Of a stretch of DNA of 64,000 nt, positions 55,854-64,000 are shown in pieces. The position numbers and the translations under genes are program-made. The notes below the pieces were generated by a model. It worked only from the letters and a program-made list of their open reading frames with translations. It searched no databases and was not told the origin of the DNA. The stretch spans positions 124,001 through 188,000 of the forward strand of contig NZ_JAFCKS010000001.1 in NCBI RefSeq assembly GCF_018129995.1, given 5' to 3'. The DNA comes from Bradyrhizobium sp. SZCCT0153 (GTDB taxonomy: Bacteria; Pseudomonadota; Alphaproteobacteria; Rhizobiales; Xanthobacteraceae). Position 1 is the stretch's first letter, and each line of letters opens with the position of its first letter.

Positions 55854-56446
55854 GCGAGACCGTGACCGCGGCGGACGAGAGGATCGGCGCGATCGGGCCC
55901 GGGCGGCTCGTGCTCGTGGTCGGTCCCAGCGGCGCGGGCAAGGATACGCTGATGCGCCTTGCGCAGGCGGCCTGCGTCGACGATCACGATATCGTCTTTC
56001 CGCGCCGCGTCGTGACGCGCGAGCCATCCGCCGACGAGGACAATATCGCGCTGAGCCAGGAGGAATTCGGCCGCGCGCGTGAGCATGGCGATTTCGCCGT
56101 CAATTGGCAGGCGCACGGGCATTCCTATGCCCTGCCGCTCGAAATCAACGACGATATCCGGGCGGGCCGCGCCGTCGTCGCCAATGTTTCACGCACGGTG
56201 ATCGGCGCGTTGCGCCAAGCTTACGCCCATGTCGTGGTGGTCGCGATCACGGCGCCGCCGGACGTGCTGGCGCAGCGGCTTGCCGCCCGGGCGCGGCACA
56301 GCGACGGCAACATCGCGGACCGTCTCGGCCGCAGCGTTGACGACGCATCGGCCGGTGCCGATGTCACCATCCTCAATGCGGGTAGTGCGGAGTATCACGG
56401 CCGCCAGCTCGTGCGCGTGATCAGGAACGAAGGCTGGCACGAATAG
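55850..56446 (+). CDS. phnN: Ribose 1,5-bisphosphate phosphokinase PhnN
   Basis: This 198-residue guanylate-kinase-like enzyme converts ribose 1,5-bisphosphate and ATP into PRPP, feeding the C-P lyase product into nucleotide metabolism. The P-loop is LVVGPSGAGKDTLMRLA and the middle RRVVTREPSADEDNIALS and FAVNWQAHGHSYALP follow the family. The start overlaps the phnM stop. A flavoprotein gene follows after 17 bp. Confidence 0.94.
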   Translation: MSETVTAADERIGAIGPGRLVLVVGPSGAGKDTLMRLAQAACVDDHDIVFPRRVVTREPSADEDNIALSQEEFGRAREHGDFAVNWQAHGHSYALPLEINDDIRAGRAVVANVSRTVIGALRQAYAHVVVVAITAPPDVLAQRLAARARHSDGNIADRLGRSVDDASAGADVTILNAGSAEYHGRQLVRVIRNEGWHE

Positions 56447-56463
56447 CCAACAAGGAGAACGGA

Positions 56464-57075
56464 ATGTCGGTGATTGAAACGGTCGAGCAGCTAGAGGCCA
56501 TCTACGGCGCCGTTGGTGATGCCTCGACCGTCAAAGTCGCCGACCACGTCACGCCGCTCTACCGCATCTTCATCGAGAAGGCGCCGTTCGCGGCTCTCGC
56601 CACCATCGGACCGGAGGGCATCGACTGCTCGCCGCGCGGCGATGTGCCCGGCTTCGTCCGCATTCATGACCCCAAGACGCTGATGCTGCCGGATCGGCGC
56701 GGCAACAATCGTGTCGACTCCCTGCGCAACATCGTGCGCGATCCCAGGGTGTCGCTGATGTTCCTGATCCCCGGCTCGGGCAATGCGGTCCGTGCCAACG
56801 GCCGGGCTCATCTGTCGGTCGATCCGGAGCTGCTGGCGTCGTTCAAGGTCGAGGGCAAGGCGCCGCGCAGCGTGATGGTGATGAATGTGGACGAGATCTA
56901 CTTCCAGTGCGCCCGCGCCATCGTCCGCTCCGACCTCTGGAATCCCGACAAGCGCGTCGATCCCAAGGCGCTGCCGACGCCGGGGCAGATTCTCGCCGAG
57001 ATGAGCGAGAACCGGGTCGGCGGCGCCGAATACGACCGCATCTGGCCCGAGCGTGCGGCCGCGACGATGTGGTGA
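56464..57075 (+). CDS. PPOX-type flavoprotein at the end of the phn operon
   Basis: This 203-residue protein is of the pyridoxamine 5'-phosphate oxidase-like split-barrel fold. It has RIFIEKAPFAALATIGPEGIDCSPRGDVPGFV and LMLPDRRGNNRVDSLRNIVRDPRVSLMFLIPG, both typical of MSMEG_1061-like FMN proteins. The C-terminus includes EIYFQCARAIVRSDLW. It follows phnN by 17 bp with AAGGAG before the ATG, so it is probably part of the phn operon. It is not a known C-P lyase component. It may reduce or oxidise a phosphonate-pathway or detoxification intermediate (inference). Confidence 0.85.
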   Translation: MSVIETVEQLEAIYGAVGDASTVKVADHVTPLYRIFIEKAPFAALATIGPEGIDCSPRGDVPGFVRIHDPKTLMLPDRRGNNRVDSLRNIVRDPRVSLMFLIPGSGNAVRANGRAHLSVDPELLASFKVEGKAPRSVMVMNVDEIYFQCARAIVRSDLWNPDKRVDPKALPTPGQILAEMSENRVGGAEYDRIWPERAAATMW

Positions 57076-57081
57076 TCTCTT

Positions 57082-57107
57082 CTTCCCCTCTCTCACAAGA
57101 GGAGAAG
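57082..57107. terminator. Possible hairpin between convergent genes
   Basis: CTTCCCCTCT (57082-57091) pairs with AGAGGAGAAG (57098-57107) with one mismatch, 7 bp after the PPOX stop and before the convergent SDR gene. A weak terminator is possible; the T-run is short. Confidence 0.35.
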
Positions 57108-57127
57108 GGAGGGCCACGATCACCCTC

Positions 57128-57859
57128 CTAGTTGAACGCCATCCCGCCGCTCAGCGCGATGGTCTGTCCGGTCATGTAGGCATTGTCGACCAGCAGCATC
57201 ACGGCCTTCGCCACTTCATCCGTTGTGCCGAAACGGCCGAGCGGGATGCGGCTGACGAGTTGCGGCTGCCCGCTCATCATGTCGGTCTCGATCAGCGACG
57301 GCGCCACCGCGTTGACGGTGATGCCTTCCTTGACCAGCCGCGCCGCGTAGCCGCGCGTCAGCCCCTCCATGCCCGCCTTGGACGCGTTGTAGTGCGGCCC
57401 GATCGAGCCGGCGCCGCGCGCAGCGCCGGAGGAGATGTTGACGATGCGGCCCCACTTTTTCGCGCGCATCCCGGGCAGCACCGCCTGCGTGCACAGAAAG
57501 ACGGATTTCAAATTGACCAGGATCGTCCGGTCGAAATCCTTTTCGGTGAGATCGTCGATGCCGCGGGTGATCGCGATGCCGGCATTGTTGACAAGGATGT
57601 CGATGGGCCCAAGTTCGGCCGCGACGCGCTCGACCATCGCGGCCACGGCGTCGCGCTGCGAGACATCGGCTGTAATTGCAACGGCGCGACCACCGCTTTT
57701 GCTGATCTCGTCCGCAAGCTGCTCGGCCTGTCCGATCTGCTCGCGGCAATTGATCGCCACGGCAGCGCCTGATGCGGCCAGAGCACGACAGATGGCTGCA
57801 CCAATCCCGCGCGAGCCGCCGGTGACGAGCGCCGTGCGCCCCTTCAGATCATCCGTCAT
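57128..57859 (-). CDS. Short-chain dehydrogenase/reductase
   Basis: This 243-residue Rossmann oxidoreductase has the NAD(P)-binding TGGSRGIGAAICRAL, NNAGIA, the catalytic serine in VNISSGAARG and the YxxxK pair in HYNASKAGMEGLTR. Arg/Glu preferences (NCREQIGQ) suggest NADPH. It ends in GGMAFN as FabG-like enzymes do. The substrate is unknown. ATG 57859 has GGAG seven bases upstream. It is convergent with the phn operon and shows no link to it. Confidence 0.88.
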   Translation of the reverse strand: MTDDLKGRTALVTGGSRGIGAAICRALAASGAAVAINCREQIGQAEQLADEISKSGGRAVAITADVSQRDAVAAMVERVAAELGPIDILVNNAGIAITRGIDDLTEKDFDRTILVNLKSVFLCTQAVLPGMRAKKWGRIVNISSGAARGAGSIGPHYNASKAGMEGLTRGYAARLVKEGITVNAVAPSLIETDMMSGQPQLVSRIPLGRFGTTDEVAKAVMLLVDNAYMTGQTIALSGGMAFN

Positions 57860-58251
57860 CTCCGGACCTCCCGAATTGCCTGCTTTGTGGTTGCTGGAAG
57901 CGTACCATGCCGGCCGCATGCCCGTGTTGAACTCATCGCGAGATGAATCCGTCTGTCGGTGCTTGCGACGGGAGAAGCGCCCCGGCGCGCCGGTGCCAAA
58001 TATGGAGTGCCATTTCATTGACCAATCGCGACAATCGCTCGATATTTGCAGCATCGAAACTGCTCATCGAGCATGATGCCGCGATATGGGAACCGATCAC
58101 CAGCGTAACCTTGACGACATGCATGCGGGCATGACGCGGCGCTGTTTCTCGGCGGCAACGGGCGCCTGTTGTTGTTGCTGATCGCCTTCCAGCAGCAACT
58201 CACCCCACTAAAAATCCGACAGGAACGCCCTCATCGGGCGAACGAGCAGTG
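57860..58251. other. Gene-free stretch of 392 bp
   Basis: This holds the SDR promoter region on the left and the leader of the small gene on the right. No reading frame with convincing codon usage and no strong hairpin were found. A GCAGCAACAAC-rich stretch near 58170-58200 is low-complexity. Confidence 0.4.
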
Positions 58252-58485
58252 ATGTCCCAAACCCAATACAAATCCCGATCGAACGCCTACATCATCGAAA
58301 TCCACGACCGCGCTGCCGGCATCATCACCCGCGATGAGTGCGGCTACCGCTTCTTCTCCTCGGAGCGACTGCTCGACAGCCTCGAAGGACGGCAATTCCG
58401 CTCGGCGCGCGAGGCTGAGCGCGCCGTCCGGGCGGTGCTTTCAGAGCGCCGCCATCGCGCGAATTCCCAACTCTTCGCCATCTGA
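58252..58485 (+). CDS. 77-residue hypothetical protein
   Basis: The product begins MSQTQYKSRSNAYIIEIHDRAAG and contains IITRDECGYRFFSSERLLDSLEGRQF, then a basic helix (AREAERAVRAVLSERR). I recall many similar small proteins in Bradyrhizobium genomes without known function. ATG 58252 is used; GTG at 58249 directly precedes it. It is convergent with the next hydrolase gene, with a 10-bp gap. Confidence 0.65.
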   Translation: MSQTQYKSRSNAYIIEIHDRAAGIITRDECGYRFFSSERLLDSLEGRQFRSAREAERAVRAVLSERRHRANSQLFAI

Positions 58486-58495
58486 TCGCGAGGAC

Positions 58496-59278
58496 TCAAC
58501 CCCTCAGCGCCGCCAGCAATTCATCCGGGCGTTCGGCCATGATCATGTGGCCGGCGCCCGGCACCACGACAGTCTTCGCATGCGGCATCGCCGCTGCGAG
58601 CGCCTTGCCCGCCTTCGCGGGCGTCATCATGTCCCGTTCGCCGAGGACGAGGGTCGCAGGTACCTTCACGCCAGCGGCCGCGGTGAGTGCGTTCGCGTAA
58701 GCATTGCAGGCCGACAAATCCCTGAACAGCACGCCCGGCTCGCAGTGCTTCAACACGGCCTGCGCGCCGCCATGCATCCACAGGCCCGGTGCGAGGCTGC
58801 CGCCGAGTTCGGCGTTGAAGCCGAGCCCCCAGATCGACACCATGTCGTTCGCATCCTGCGAGTTGGCCTCGGCGGCCTTCAGCAGATCCGGCCCGACCGT
58901 CATGGTCGCAGCGGTGCCGATCAGGCTCAATGCAGAGACCTTGTCGGGATGCCTCGCCGCCGTCTCCAGCGAGATCAGCGATCCCATGGAGTGGCCGATC
59001 AGATGCGCCTTCGCAGCTCCGGCGGCATCGATCAGCGCGGCGGTCCAGTCGGCCATGTCGGCGATGCTTGCGAGTGACGGTCCGGGCGAGCGGCCATGGC
59101 CGGGCATATCGGGCGCCAGCACGCCAAAGCCGTGATGGGCGAACCAGCGCGTATGCAGGGCCCAGGTCGAATGATCGAAGCCGGCGCCATGAATGAAGAC
59201 GACTGTGGGCAGGGATTTGTCGAAGTCGCGGCCGCCGGTTGCGACAAACACCTCGGCGCCGTTGACGGAGAGCTTCAT
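58496..59278 (-). CDS. Alpha/beta hydrolase
   Basis: This 260-residue alpha/beta-fold hydrolase has the oxyanion region FIHGAGFDHSTW, the nucleophile serine in LIGHSMGSLIS, an acid in LVLGERDMMTP and the catalytic histidine in VPGAGHMIMAERPDE. All catalytic residues are present. The substrate is unknown; it may be an ester or lactone hydrolase. It starts 3 bp after the metY stop and is co-oriented, so the two are likely an operon. Confidence 0.88.
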   Translation of the reverse strand: MKLSVNGAEVFVATGGRDFDKSLPTVVFIHGAGFDHSTWALHTRWFAHHGFGVLAPDMPGHGRSPGPSLASIADMADWTAALIDAAGAAKAHLIGHSMGSLISLETAARHPDKVSALSLIGTAATMTVGPDLLKAAEANSQDANDMVSIWGLGFNAELGGSLAPGLWMHGGAQAVLKHCEPGVLFRDLSACNAYANALTAAAGVKVPATLVLGERDMMTPAKAGKALAAAMPHAKTVVVPGAGHMIMAERPDELLAALRG

Positions 59279-59281
59279 GGC

Positions 59282-60577
59282 CTAGACCTTTTGCGAGATG
59301 CGCAGCGCTTGCGCGAGATCGTCGATGATGTCGGAGGCGGTCTCGATGCCGACCGACAGCCGCACCAACTCCTCGCCGATGCCGGCGGCCTTGAGCTGTT
59401 CGGCGTCCATCTGCTGATGTGTGGTCGAGGCGGGATGGATCACCAGCGTCTTGGCGTCGCCGACATTGGCGAGATGGCTGATCAGGCGCAGCGATTCAAT
59501 GAACTTGCGCCCGGCGGGCCGGCCGCCCTTGATGCCGAAGGAGACGATCGAGCCCGCGCCGCGCGGCAGCAATTGTTTTGCGAGCTGGTAGTCGGTGTGG
59601 TCCTCAAGCGAGGGATGCAGCACCCAGTCGACGGCCTTGTTGGCCTTCAGCGCTTCCAGCACGAGGTGCGTGTTCTGCATGTGGCGGTCCATGCGCACGC
59701 CCAGCGTCTCCACGCCCTGGAGAAGCTGGAACGCATTGGTCGGCGACAGGCAGGCACCGAAATCGCGCAGGCCTTCGGTGCGCGCGCGCATGATGAAGGC
59801 GGCCGTGCCGAACTGCTCGTCGAAGACGATGCCGTGATAGCCGCCATAGGGCTCGGTCAGCACGCCGAATTTTCCGGATGAACGCCAATCGAAGCGGCCG
59901 CCGTCGACGATCGCGCCGCCGATCGCGATACCGTGGCCGCCGATCCATTTGGTCGCCGAATGCATGACGATGTCGGCACCCAGCTCGATGGGGCGGCTGA
60001 GATAGGGCGTGGCGAAGGTGTTGTCGATCAGCAGCGGTATCTTCGCGTCATGCGCGATCGCCGCGACCTTGGGAATGTCCAGCACCTCGAGCCCGGGATT
60101 GCCGATGGTCTCGCCGATCACGAGTTTCGTGTTCGGCTTGATCGCGGTGCGGAACGCGTCGAGATCGCGCGGCTTGACGAAAGTCGTGGTGATGCCGAAG
60201 CGCGGCAGCGTATGCGCCAGCAGGTTGATGGTGCCGCCATAGAGCGAGCTCGATGCCACGATGTGGTCGCCGGCGCTCAGCAGCGTCGCGATGGCCAGAT
60301 GCAGCGCGGCCATGCCGCTCGCGGTGCAGATCGCGCCGACACCGCCTTCGAGCGCTGCAAGCCGCTCTTCCAATACGCCCGTGGTCGGATTGGAGATGCG
60401 CGTATAGATGTGGCCGGCGCGCTCGAGATTGAACAGCGCGGCGGCGTGGTCGGAATCCTGGAACACGTAGGACGTGGTCTGGTAGATCGGCACCGCGCGG
60501 GCGCCGGTCGCAGGATCCGGATGCTGGCCGGCATGCAGGCTCAGGGTCTCGAAGGCAGGCGGCTTTGGCGCGGGCAT
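59282..60577 (-). CDS. metY: O-acetylhomoserine sulfhydrylase
   Basis: This 431-residue Cys/Met-metabolism PLP enzyme forms homocysteine from O-acetylhomoserine and sulfide. It has [22 protein letters not shown], the PLP lysine in [36 protein letters not shown] and the C-terminal [24 protein letters not shown]. Length and order match MetY. I looked for a SAM-II riboswitch in the leader, as is common in this group, and did not see it. It is followed by an alpha/beta hydrolase gene. Confidence 0.92.
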   Translation of the reverse strand: MPAPKPPAFETLSLHAGQHPDPATGARAVPIYQTTSYVFQDSDHAAALFNLERAGHIYTRISNPTTGVLEERLAALEGGVGAICTASGMAALHLAIATLLSAGDHIVASSSLYGGTINLLAHTLPRFGITTTFVKPRDLDAFRTAIKPNTKLVIGETIGNPGLEVLDIPKVAAIAHDAKIPLLIDNTFATPYLSRPIELGADIVMHSATKWIGGHGIAIGGAIVDGGRFDWRSSGKFGVLTEPYGGYHGIVFDEQFGTAAFIMRARTEGLRDFGACLSPTNAFQLLQGVETLGVRMDRHMQNTHLVLEALKANKAVDWVLHPSLEDHTDYQLAKQLLPRGAGSIVSFGIKGGRPAGRKFIESLRLISHLANVGDAKTLVIHPASTTHQQMDAEQLKAAGIGEELVRLSVGIETASDIIDDLAQALRISQKV

Positions 60578-60658
60578 GCGTGGCCTCGTTGGTCGTTCGG
60601 CGATGGCGGCTCTTGTGCCACAAAAACGCGGGGCACGTCAGCCCATTGACAGCGCCCC

Positions 60659-61456
60659 CTAACCGCGGATCGCCTGCTCGATCGTGCGCGCCTCCCGCAA
60701 CAGGATCTCCGCGACCTCCTGCTCGCGGCGGGGGCCGAGCCTCGTCCGAACGGCGGAGACGGTCATCGCGGCGGCGGGGCGGCCGTCCGGGGTCTTGATC
60801 CAGGTGGAAATCGACTTCGTGCCCTGCACGAGACCGATCTCCCTCATGCCGTATCCTAGCCGTCTTGCCGCGGTGACCTCGCCGAGCACCGTTGCGACGT
60901 CGGTCCGGTAGGCCTCGAACCTCTTTTCATTGGCCGCGACGATTTTTCGCGCGTCCTGCGCCGGCATCGCGGCGAGGATCGCGACGCCTGCGCTGGAGAC
61001 GCCGAGCGGCCGGCGCGCGCCGACCTCGATCGACAGCACCTGGAGCGGATAGATTCCGATCCTGCGATCGACGCACAGCGTGTCGTTGCCGGTCCGCACC
61101 GTCAGGAACAGTGTGTCGCCGATCTCGGTGGAGGCGCGCCGCAGCGACGGATTGGCGGCGACCAGCAGCCGGGAGGGCCGCGGCCGCGCCAGCGCCAGCT
61201 CCGGCACCTGGTTGCCGATCGCATAGTGGCCGGTTCGCTCGTGCCGCTCGACGATGCCTTCCTCGATCAGCACGTGAACGATGCGATGCACGGTCGGACG
61301 GGTGAGGCCGGTCGCCTGCACGACCTCGGCCAGCGGCACGCCGGCTTCGCGCCCTGCGGCAAGAATGCGCAGCACCGCGAGCGCGCGCCGGATCGCCTGC
61401 GCGCCCTGTCGCGGTTCTGTCACGCGGGTGGATTTCGATGAGGCCGTCTTGTCCAT
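60659..61456 (-). CDS. IclR-family transcriptional regulator
   Basis: This regulator is about 265 residues. It has the winged helix LRILAAGREAGVPLAEVVQATGLTRPTVHRIVHVLIEEGIVERH and the C-terminal effector domain (PLGVSSAGVAILAAMPAQDAR). ATG 61456 lies within a perfect 19-bp palindrome, so the protein probably blocks its own translation start and promoter. It is divergent from a TctC-type binding protein gene and probably controls that operon in response to a carboxylic acid. Confidence 0.88.
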   Translation of the reverse strand: MDKTASSKSTRVTEPRQGAQAIRRALAVLRILAAGREAGVPLAEVVQATGLTRPTVHRIVHVLIEEGIVERHERTGHYAIGNQVPELALARPRPSRLLVAANPSLRRASTEIGDTLFLTVRTGNDTLCVDRRIGIYPLQVLSIEVGARRPLGVSSAGVAILAAMPAQDARKIVAANEKRFEAYRTDVATVLGEVTAARRLGYGMREIGLVQGTKSISTWIKTPDGRPAAAMTVSAVRTRLGPRREQEVAEILLREARTIEQAIRG

Positions 61457-61467
61457 AATATGGACAA
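61449..61467. promoter_or_regulatory. Perfect palindrome over the iclR start codon
   Basis: TTGTCCATAATATGGACAA is a 19-bp palindrome (9+9 around a central A) that contains the iclR ATG. Regulators of this class bind such sites, so it is the likely operator for autoregulation and for the divergent tctC promoter. Confidence 0.6.
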
Positions 61468-61598
61468 GAACGCCACAATTCACTCGACAGGTAAAGCGCG
61501 CATCTGAAGATTGCGCCCCGATCGAGATGCCTTTCGAGCTGCCATCCGCTACGTCTGGGCATTCGACGTTGAATTAAAAGCGCCGCCGGGAGGTTGAC

Positions 61599-62564
61599 AT
61601 GAGATTAATCTGGATTGCCATAGCTGCCGCAGCGGCGATGTTGGCGGGACCGGCGGCAGGCCAGCAATGGCCGGCGCGCAACGTCAAGCTGATCGTCCCC
61701 TATCCCGCCGGCGGCAACGTCGACAGCGCGGCCCGCATCATCGCCGACAAGCTCCAGGAAAAGCTGGGCCAGCCCTTCATCATCGAGAACAAGGCCGGCG
61801 CCGGCGGCATGATCGCGGGCGAGGCGTTCGCGAAGTCGGCGCCCGACGGCTACACGCTGTTCGTCGGCGCCAACGGTCCGGTGCTGTTCGCGACCGAGAT
61901 CAACAAGCGCGACGCCTATAACTGGAAGAAGGATTTTATGCCGATCTCGACCATCTCGATGACGCCGCTGGTGCTCGAGGTGCATCCCTCCGTGCAGGCC
62001 AATACCTTCAAGGAGTTCATCGACCTTGCCAAGCGCGAGCCCGGCAAGCTGACGATGGCCTCGCCCGGTCCGGGCACCACCAACCATCTGCTCAGCGAGC
62101 TGATGCAGTCCAACCTCGGCCTGCAATGGGTCACGGCGCACTATCGCGGCAATGCGCCTGCCGTCAACGACCTGCTCGGCGGGCAGGTGCAGTTCGCGTT
62201 CGACCAGCTCACGGTCAGCCTGCAGCACATCAAGGCCGGCCTGTTCCGCGCGCTCGCCGTCACCAGCCCGCATCGCCTGAAATCGCTGCCCGACGTGCCG
62301 ACCTTCACCGAGCTCGGCTACAAGGATTTCGACGGCCAGACTTTCACCGGCCTGTTCGCGCCGGCAGGCACGCCGGCGCCTGTGGTCGAGAAGCTGCATG
62401 AGGCGCTGAACGCGATCCTGAAAGATCCCGCCGTCGTCGACCGGTTCGAGAAGCTTGGCGGCGAAGCCGTGGCGATGACGCCGGACGAGTTCAGGGCCTA
62501 TCTCGAGCGCGAGGACGCCAAGTGGATTCCGGTCGTGCGCAAGGCCAACATCAAGGCGGACTGA
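61599..62564 (+). CDS. TctC/Bug-family substrate-binding protein
   Basis: This 321-residue periplasmic protein of the tripartite tricarboxylate transporter family has a signal peptide (IAIAAAAAMLAGPAAG) and the typical motifs PARNVKLIVPYPAGGNVDSAARI, IENKAGAGGMIAGEAFAKSAPDGYTL, and FTGLFAPAGTPAPVVEKLH. Ligands are usually carboxylates. No transporter permeases are in the window; many Bug proteins stand alone as sensors. GGGAGG precedes the ATG. It begins the operon and is probably controlled by the IclR protein. Confidence 0.9.
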   Translation: MRLIWIAIAAAAAMLAGPAAGQQWPARNVKLIVPYPAGGNVDSAARIIADKLQEKLGQPFIIENKAGAGGMIAGEAFAKSAPDGYTLFVGANGPVLFATEINKRDAYNWKKDFMPISTISMTPLVLEVHPSVQANTFKEFIDLAKREPGKLTMASPGPGTTNHLLSELMQSNLGLQWVTAHYRGNAPAVNDLLGGQVQFAFDQLTVSLQHIKAGLFRALAVTSPHRLKSLPDVPTFTELGYKDFDGQTFTGLFAPAGTPAPVVEKLHEALNAILKDPAVVDRFEKLGGEAVAMTPDEFRAYLEREDAKWIPVVRKANIKAD

Positions 62565-62567
62565 TCG

Positions 62568-63185
62568 ATGCGGATCGACCCCGGCGAGCTCGGCGCGGAG
62601 CGCATCTACCGGCTGATGACGGGTATCGTCGTGCCGCGCCCGATCGCCTGGGTGACCAGCCTGTCGCGGAGCGGCGTGCTCAACCTCGCGCCGTTCAGCG
62701 CCTTCACCTTCGTCTCGCAGAAGCCGCCGATGCTGGCCATCAGCGTCGGCCGCAAGGGCGCCGACTACAAGGACACCGCCCACAACATCCTCGATACCGA
62801 GGAATACGTCATCCATATCGCCGATACCCCGCTGATGTCTGCGGTGCACGACAGCTCGATCGAGCATCCGCCCGAAGTCAGCGAGGTCGCGGAGCTCGGC
62901 CTCGAAACGCTGAGCTGCGAGCGCATCAAGGTGCCGCGCCTTGCCGCAGCACCGGTCGCGATGGAATGCCGCTTCCGGCAGTGCCTGGAATTCGGCGACG
63001 CGCGCAGCCGGCTCATCGTTGGCGAGGTCGTGATGTTTCACTTCCGCGACGGCCTCGTGACTGACGGCAAGGTCGAGACCAGGGCGCTCGATCCGATCGC
63101 GCGCATCGGCGGCCCGCGCTACGCCCGCCTCGGCGAGATCGTGACGCTGAACGCCGTCTTCCAGACCCCCAAATCGAAAGACTGA
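62568..63185 (+). CDS. Flavin reductase-like (DUF447/FMN split barrel) protein
   Basis: This 205-residue FMN-binding split-barrel protein begins MRIDPGELGAERIYRLMTGIV and carries VPRPIAWVTSLSRSGVLNLAPFSAFTFVSQKPPMLAISVG, the typical FMN-binding segment of flavin reductases. It sits 3 bp after the TctC gene and about 50 bp before an FAH hydrolase, so it may supply reduced flavin to an oxygenase located beyond the window, or act directly in a catabolic step. Substrate unknown. Confidence 0.85.
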   Translation: MRIDPGELGAERIYRLMTGIVVPRPIAWVTSLSRSGVLNLAPFSAFTFVSQKPPMLAISVGRKGADYKDTAHNILDTEEYVIHIADTPLMSAVHDSSIEHPPEVSEVAELGLETLSCERIKVPRLAAAPVAMECRFRQCLEFGDARSRLIVGEVVMFHFRDGLVTDGKVETRALDPIARIGGPRYARLGEIVTLNAVFQTPKSKD

Positions 63186-63234
63186 GCGCGGTCACCTCGC
63201 CTGCACCGCGTCAAGATCATTGGAGAGAACGACC

Positions 63235-64000
63235 ATGCGACTCGTGAGCTATCTGTTGGACGGAGAGCCGCGCTATGGTGCTGCCGCTGATGGCGGGGTC
63301 GTCGATCTGACGAAGCGCATCGGGCACGACTTCTCCGACGTCAAGGCGCTGATCGCGGCCAACGCGCTGGCCGATGCGCAAGAGGCGGTGGCCGGGCAGC
63401 AGCCCGACTACGTGCTTGCGGATCTCGTCCTGCTTCCGCCGGTGCTGGCGCCCGAAAAGCTCTGGTGCATCGGCGTCAACTACGCCGAGCGCAATGCCGA
63501 GTACAAGGACAGTTCGGACCTGCCCAAATATCCGAGCCTGTTCGTGCGCAGCATGTCCTCGATGACGGGCTCCGGCCAGCCGATCGAGAAGCCGAAGGTT
63601 TCGGATCAGCTCGACTATGAAGGCGAGCTCGTCATCGTGATCGGGCAGGGCGGCCGCCACATCCCGCGCGAAAAGGCCTTCGCCCACATCTTCGGCATGA
63701 CGCTGTGCAACGAGGGCACGATCCGCGACTGGCTGCGCCACGGCAAGTTCAACGTCACGCAAGGCAAGAACTTCGATCGCTCCGGCAGCATCGGCCCCTG
63801 GATCGTCACGGCCGACGAGCTCGACCCGCGCGGACCCCATGACATCGTCACGCGCGTCAACGGCGAGGTGCGGCAGCAGGACACCACCGAGCGGCTGATG
63901 TTCCCGTTCGATTTCCTGATCTCCTATCTCTCCACCTTTGCCACGCTGAAGCCCGGCGACATGATCGTGACCGGCACGCCGACCGGGGCCGGCGCCCGCT
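63235..64000 (+). CDS. Fumarylacetoacetate hydrolase family protein (partial at window end)
   Basis: This is the first 255 residues of an FAH-family enzyme: LWCIGVNYAERNAEY, the metal-binding DYEGELVIVIGQGGRHI, FNVTQGKNFDRSGSIGPWIVT, and TFATLKPGDMIVTGTPTGAGAR. The coding frame runs off the window. FAH relatives open or hydrolyse ring-cleavage diketones or decarboxylate oxaloacetate-like acids. It follows the flavin reductase-like and TctC genes. GGAG precedes ATG 63235. Confidence 0.9.
   Translation, partial: MRLVSYLLDGEPRYGAAADGGVVDLTKRIGHDFSDVKALIAANALADAQEAVAGQQPDYVLADLVLLPPVLAPEKLWCIGVNYAERNAEYKDSSDLPKYPSLFVRSMSSMTGSGQPIEKPKVSDQLDYEGELVIVIGQGGRHIPREKAFAHIFGMTLCNEGTIRDWLRHGKFNVTQGKNFDRSGSIGPWIVTADELDPRGPHDIVTRVNGEVRQQDTTERLMFPFDFLISYLSTFATLKPGDMIVTGTPTGAGAR

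Noticed and set aside
60578..60658. SAM-II riboswitch upstream of metY
   Set aside because: The leader was read on the minus strand and shows no SAM-II pseudoknot core or conserved loop; it is too short and GC-rich.

Overview
The window looks like a high-GC alphaproteobacterial chromosome, most likely Bradyrhizobium or a close relative. Supporting this are the codon usage, a full C-P lyase system, GumC-type exopolysaccharide genes, and interspersed palindromic repeats of a kind I remember from Bradyrhizobium. I inferred this from gene content and protein style; no search was run.

Region 1 (1-4.6 kb) is accessory DNA. A tRNA-Arg(ACG) is followed by a large serine recombinase pointing back into it. 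The recombinase reading frame ends inside the antisense strand of the tRNA, and the gene is broken by a one-base deletion and an in-frame amber codon. Behind it lie an imperfect 136-bp inverted repeat and several small, partly frameshifted orphan genes, including one resembling EF-Tu domain III. This reads as a decaying integrated element.

Region 2 (4.6-10.4 kb) holds a dialkylglycine-decarboxylase module (dgdR divergent from dgdA and a gamma-glutamyltransferase), then a methyltransferase/zinc dehydrogenase pair. Region 3 (10.5-16 kb) is an exopolysaccharide module: a GumC-like chain-length protein, a secreted GH5 glycosidase and a Wzy/O-antigen-ligase-like membrane protein. Region 4 (16-42.8 kb) is mixed metabolism and transport: LLM flavoprotein, YgiQ, a trio of tiny genes, an FCD-GntR/FAD oxidase/DapA-like locus, a TonB receptor with a PepSY protein, a triple rhodanese, SerA, a tannase-family enzyme, a truncated AAA ATPase, EmrAB with TetR, a MarR-crotonase operon with a probable leaderless promoter, a chemoreceptor, a second DapA-like enzyme, and methanethiol oxidase with a membrane partner.

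Region 5 (42.8-57.1 kb) is a phosphonate regulon in three transcription units: DUF1045-phnM2-acyltransferase (leftward), phnCDE1E2 (rightward) and phnGHIJKLMN plus a PPOX-type flavoprotein (rightward), with the repressor gene phnF on the opposite strand. The sequence shows 11-bp-periodic Pho boxes facing both ways between the first two units. Upstream of phnG there is another Pho box plus a perfect 11+11 palindrome that probably binds PhnF. No phnP is visible; the 2H phosphoesterase (DUF1045) is a candidate substitute. PhnCDE import phosphonates, PhnI/G/H/L load them onto ribose triphosphate, PhnM removes pyrophosphate, PhnJ cleaves the C-P bond, and PhnN feeds the product into PRPP.

Region 6 (57.1-64 kb) holds an SDR, an alpha/beta hydrolase, MetY, and an IclR-regulated divergent operon (TctC-type binding protein, flavin reductase-like protein, FAH-family hydrolase) that runs off the window end.
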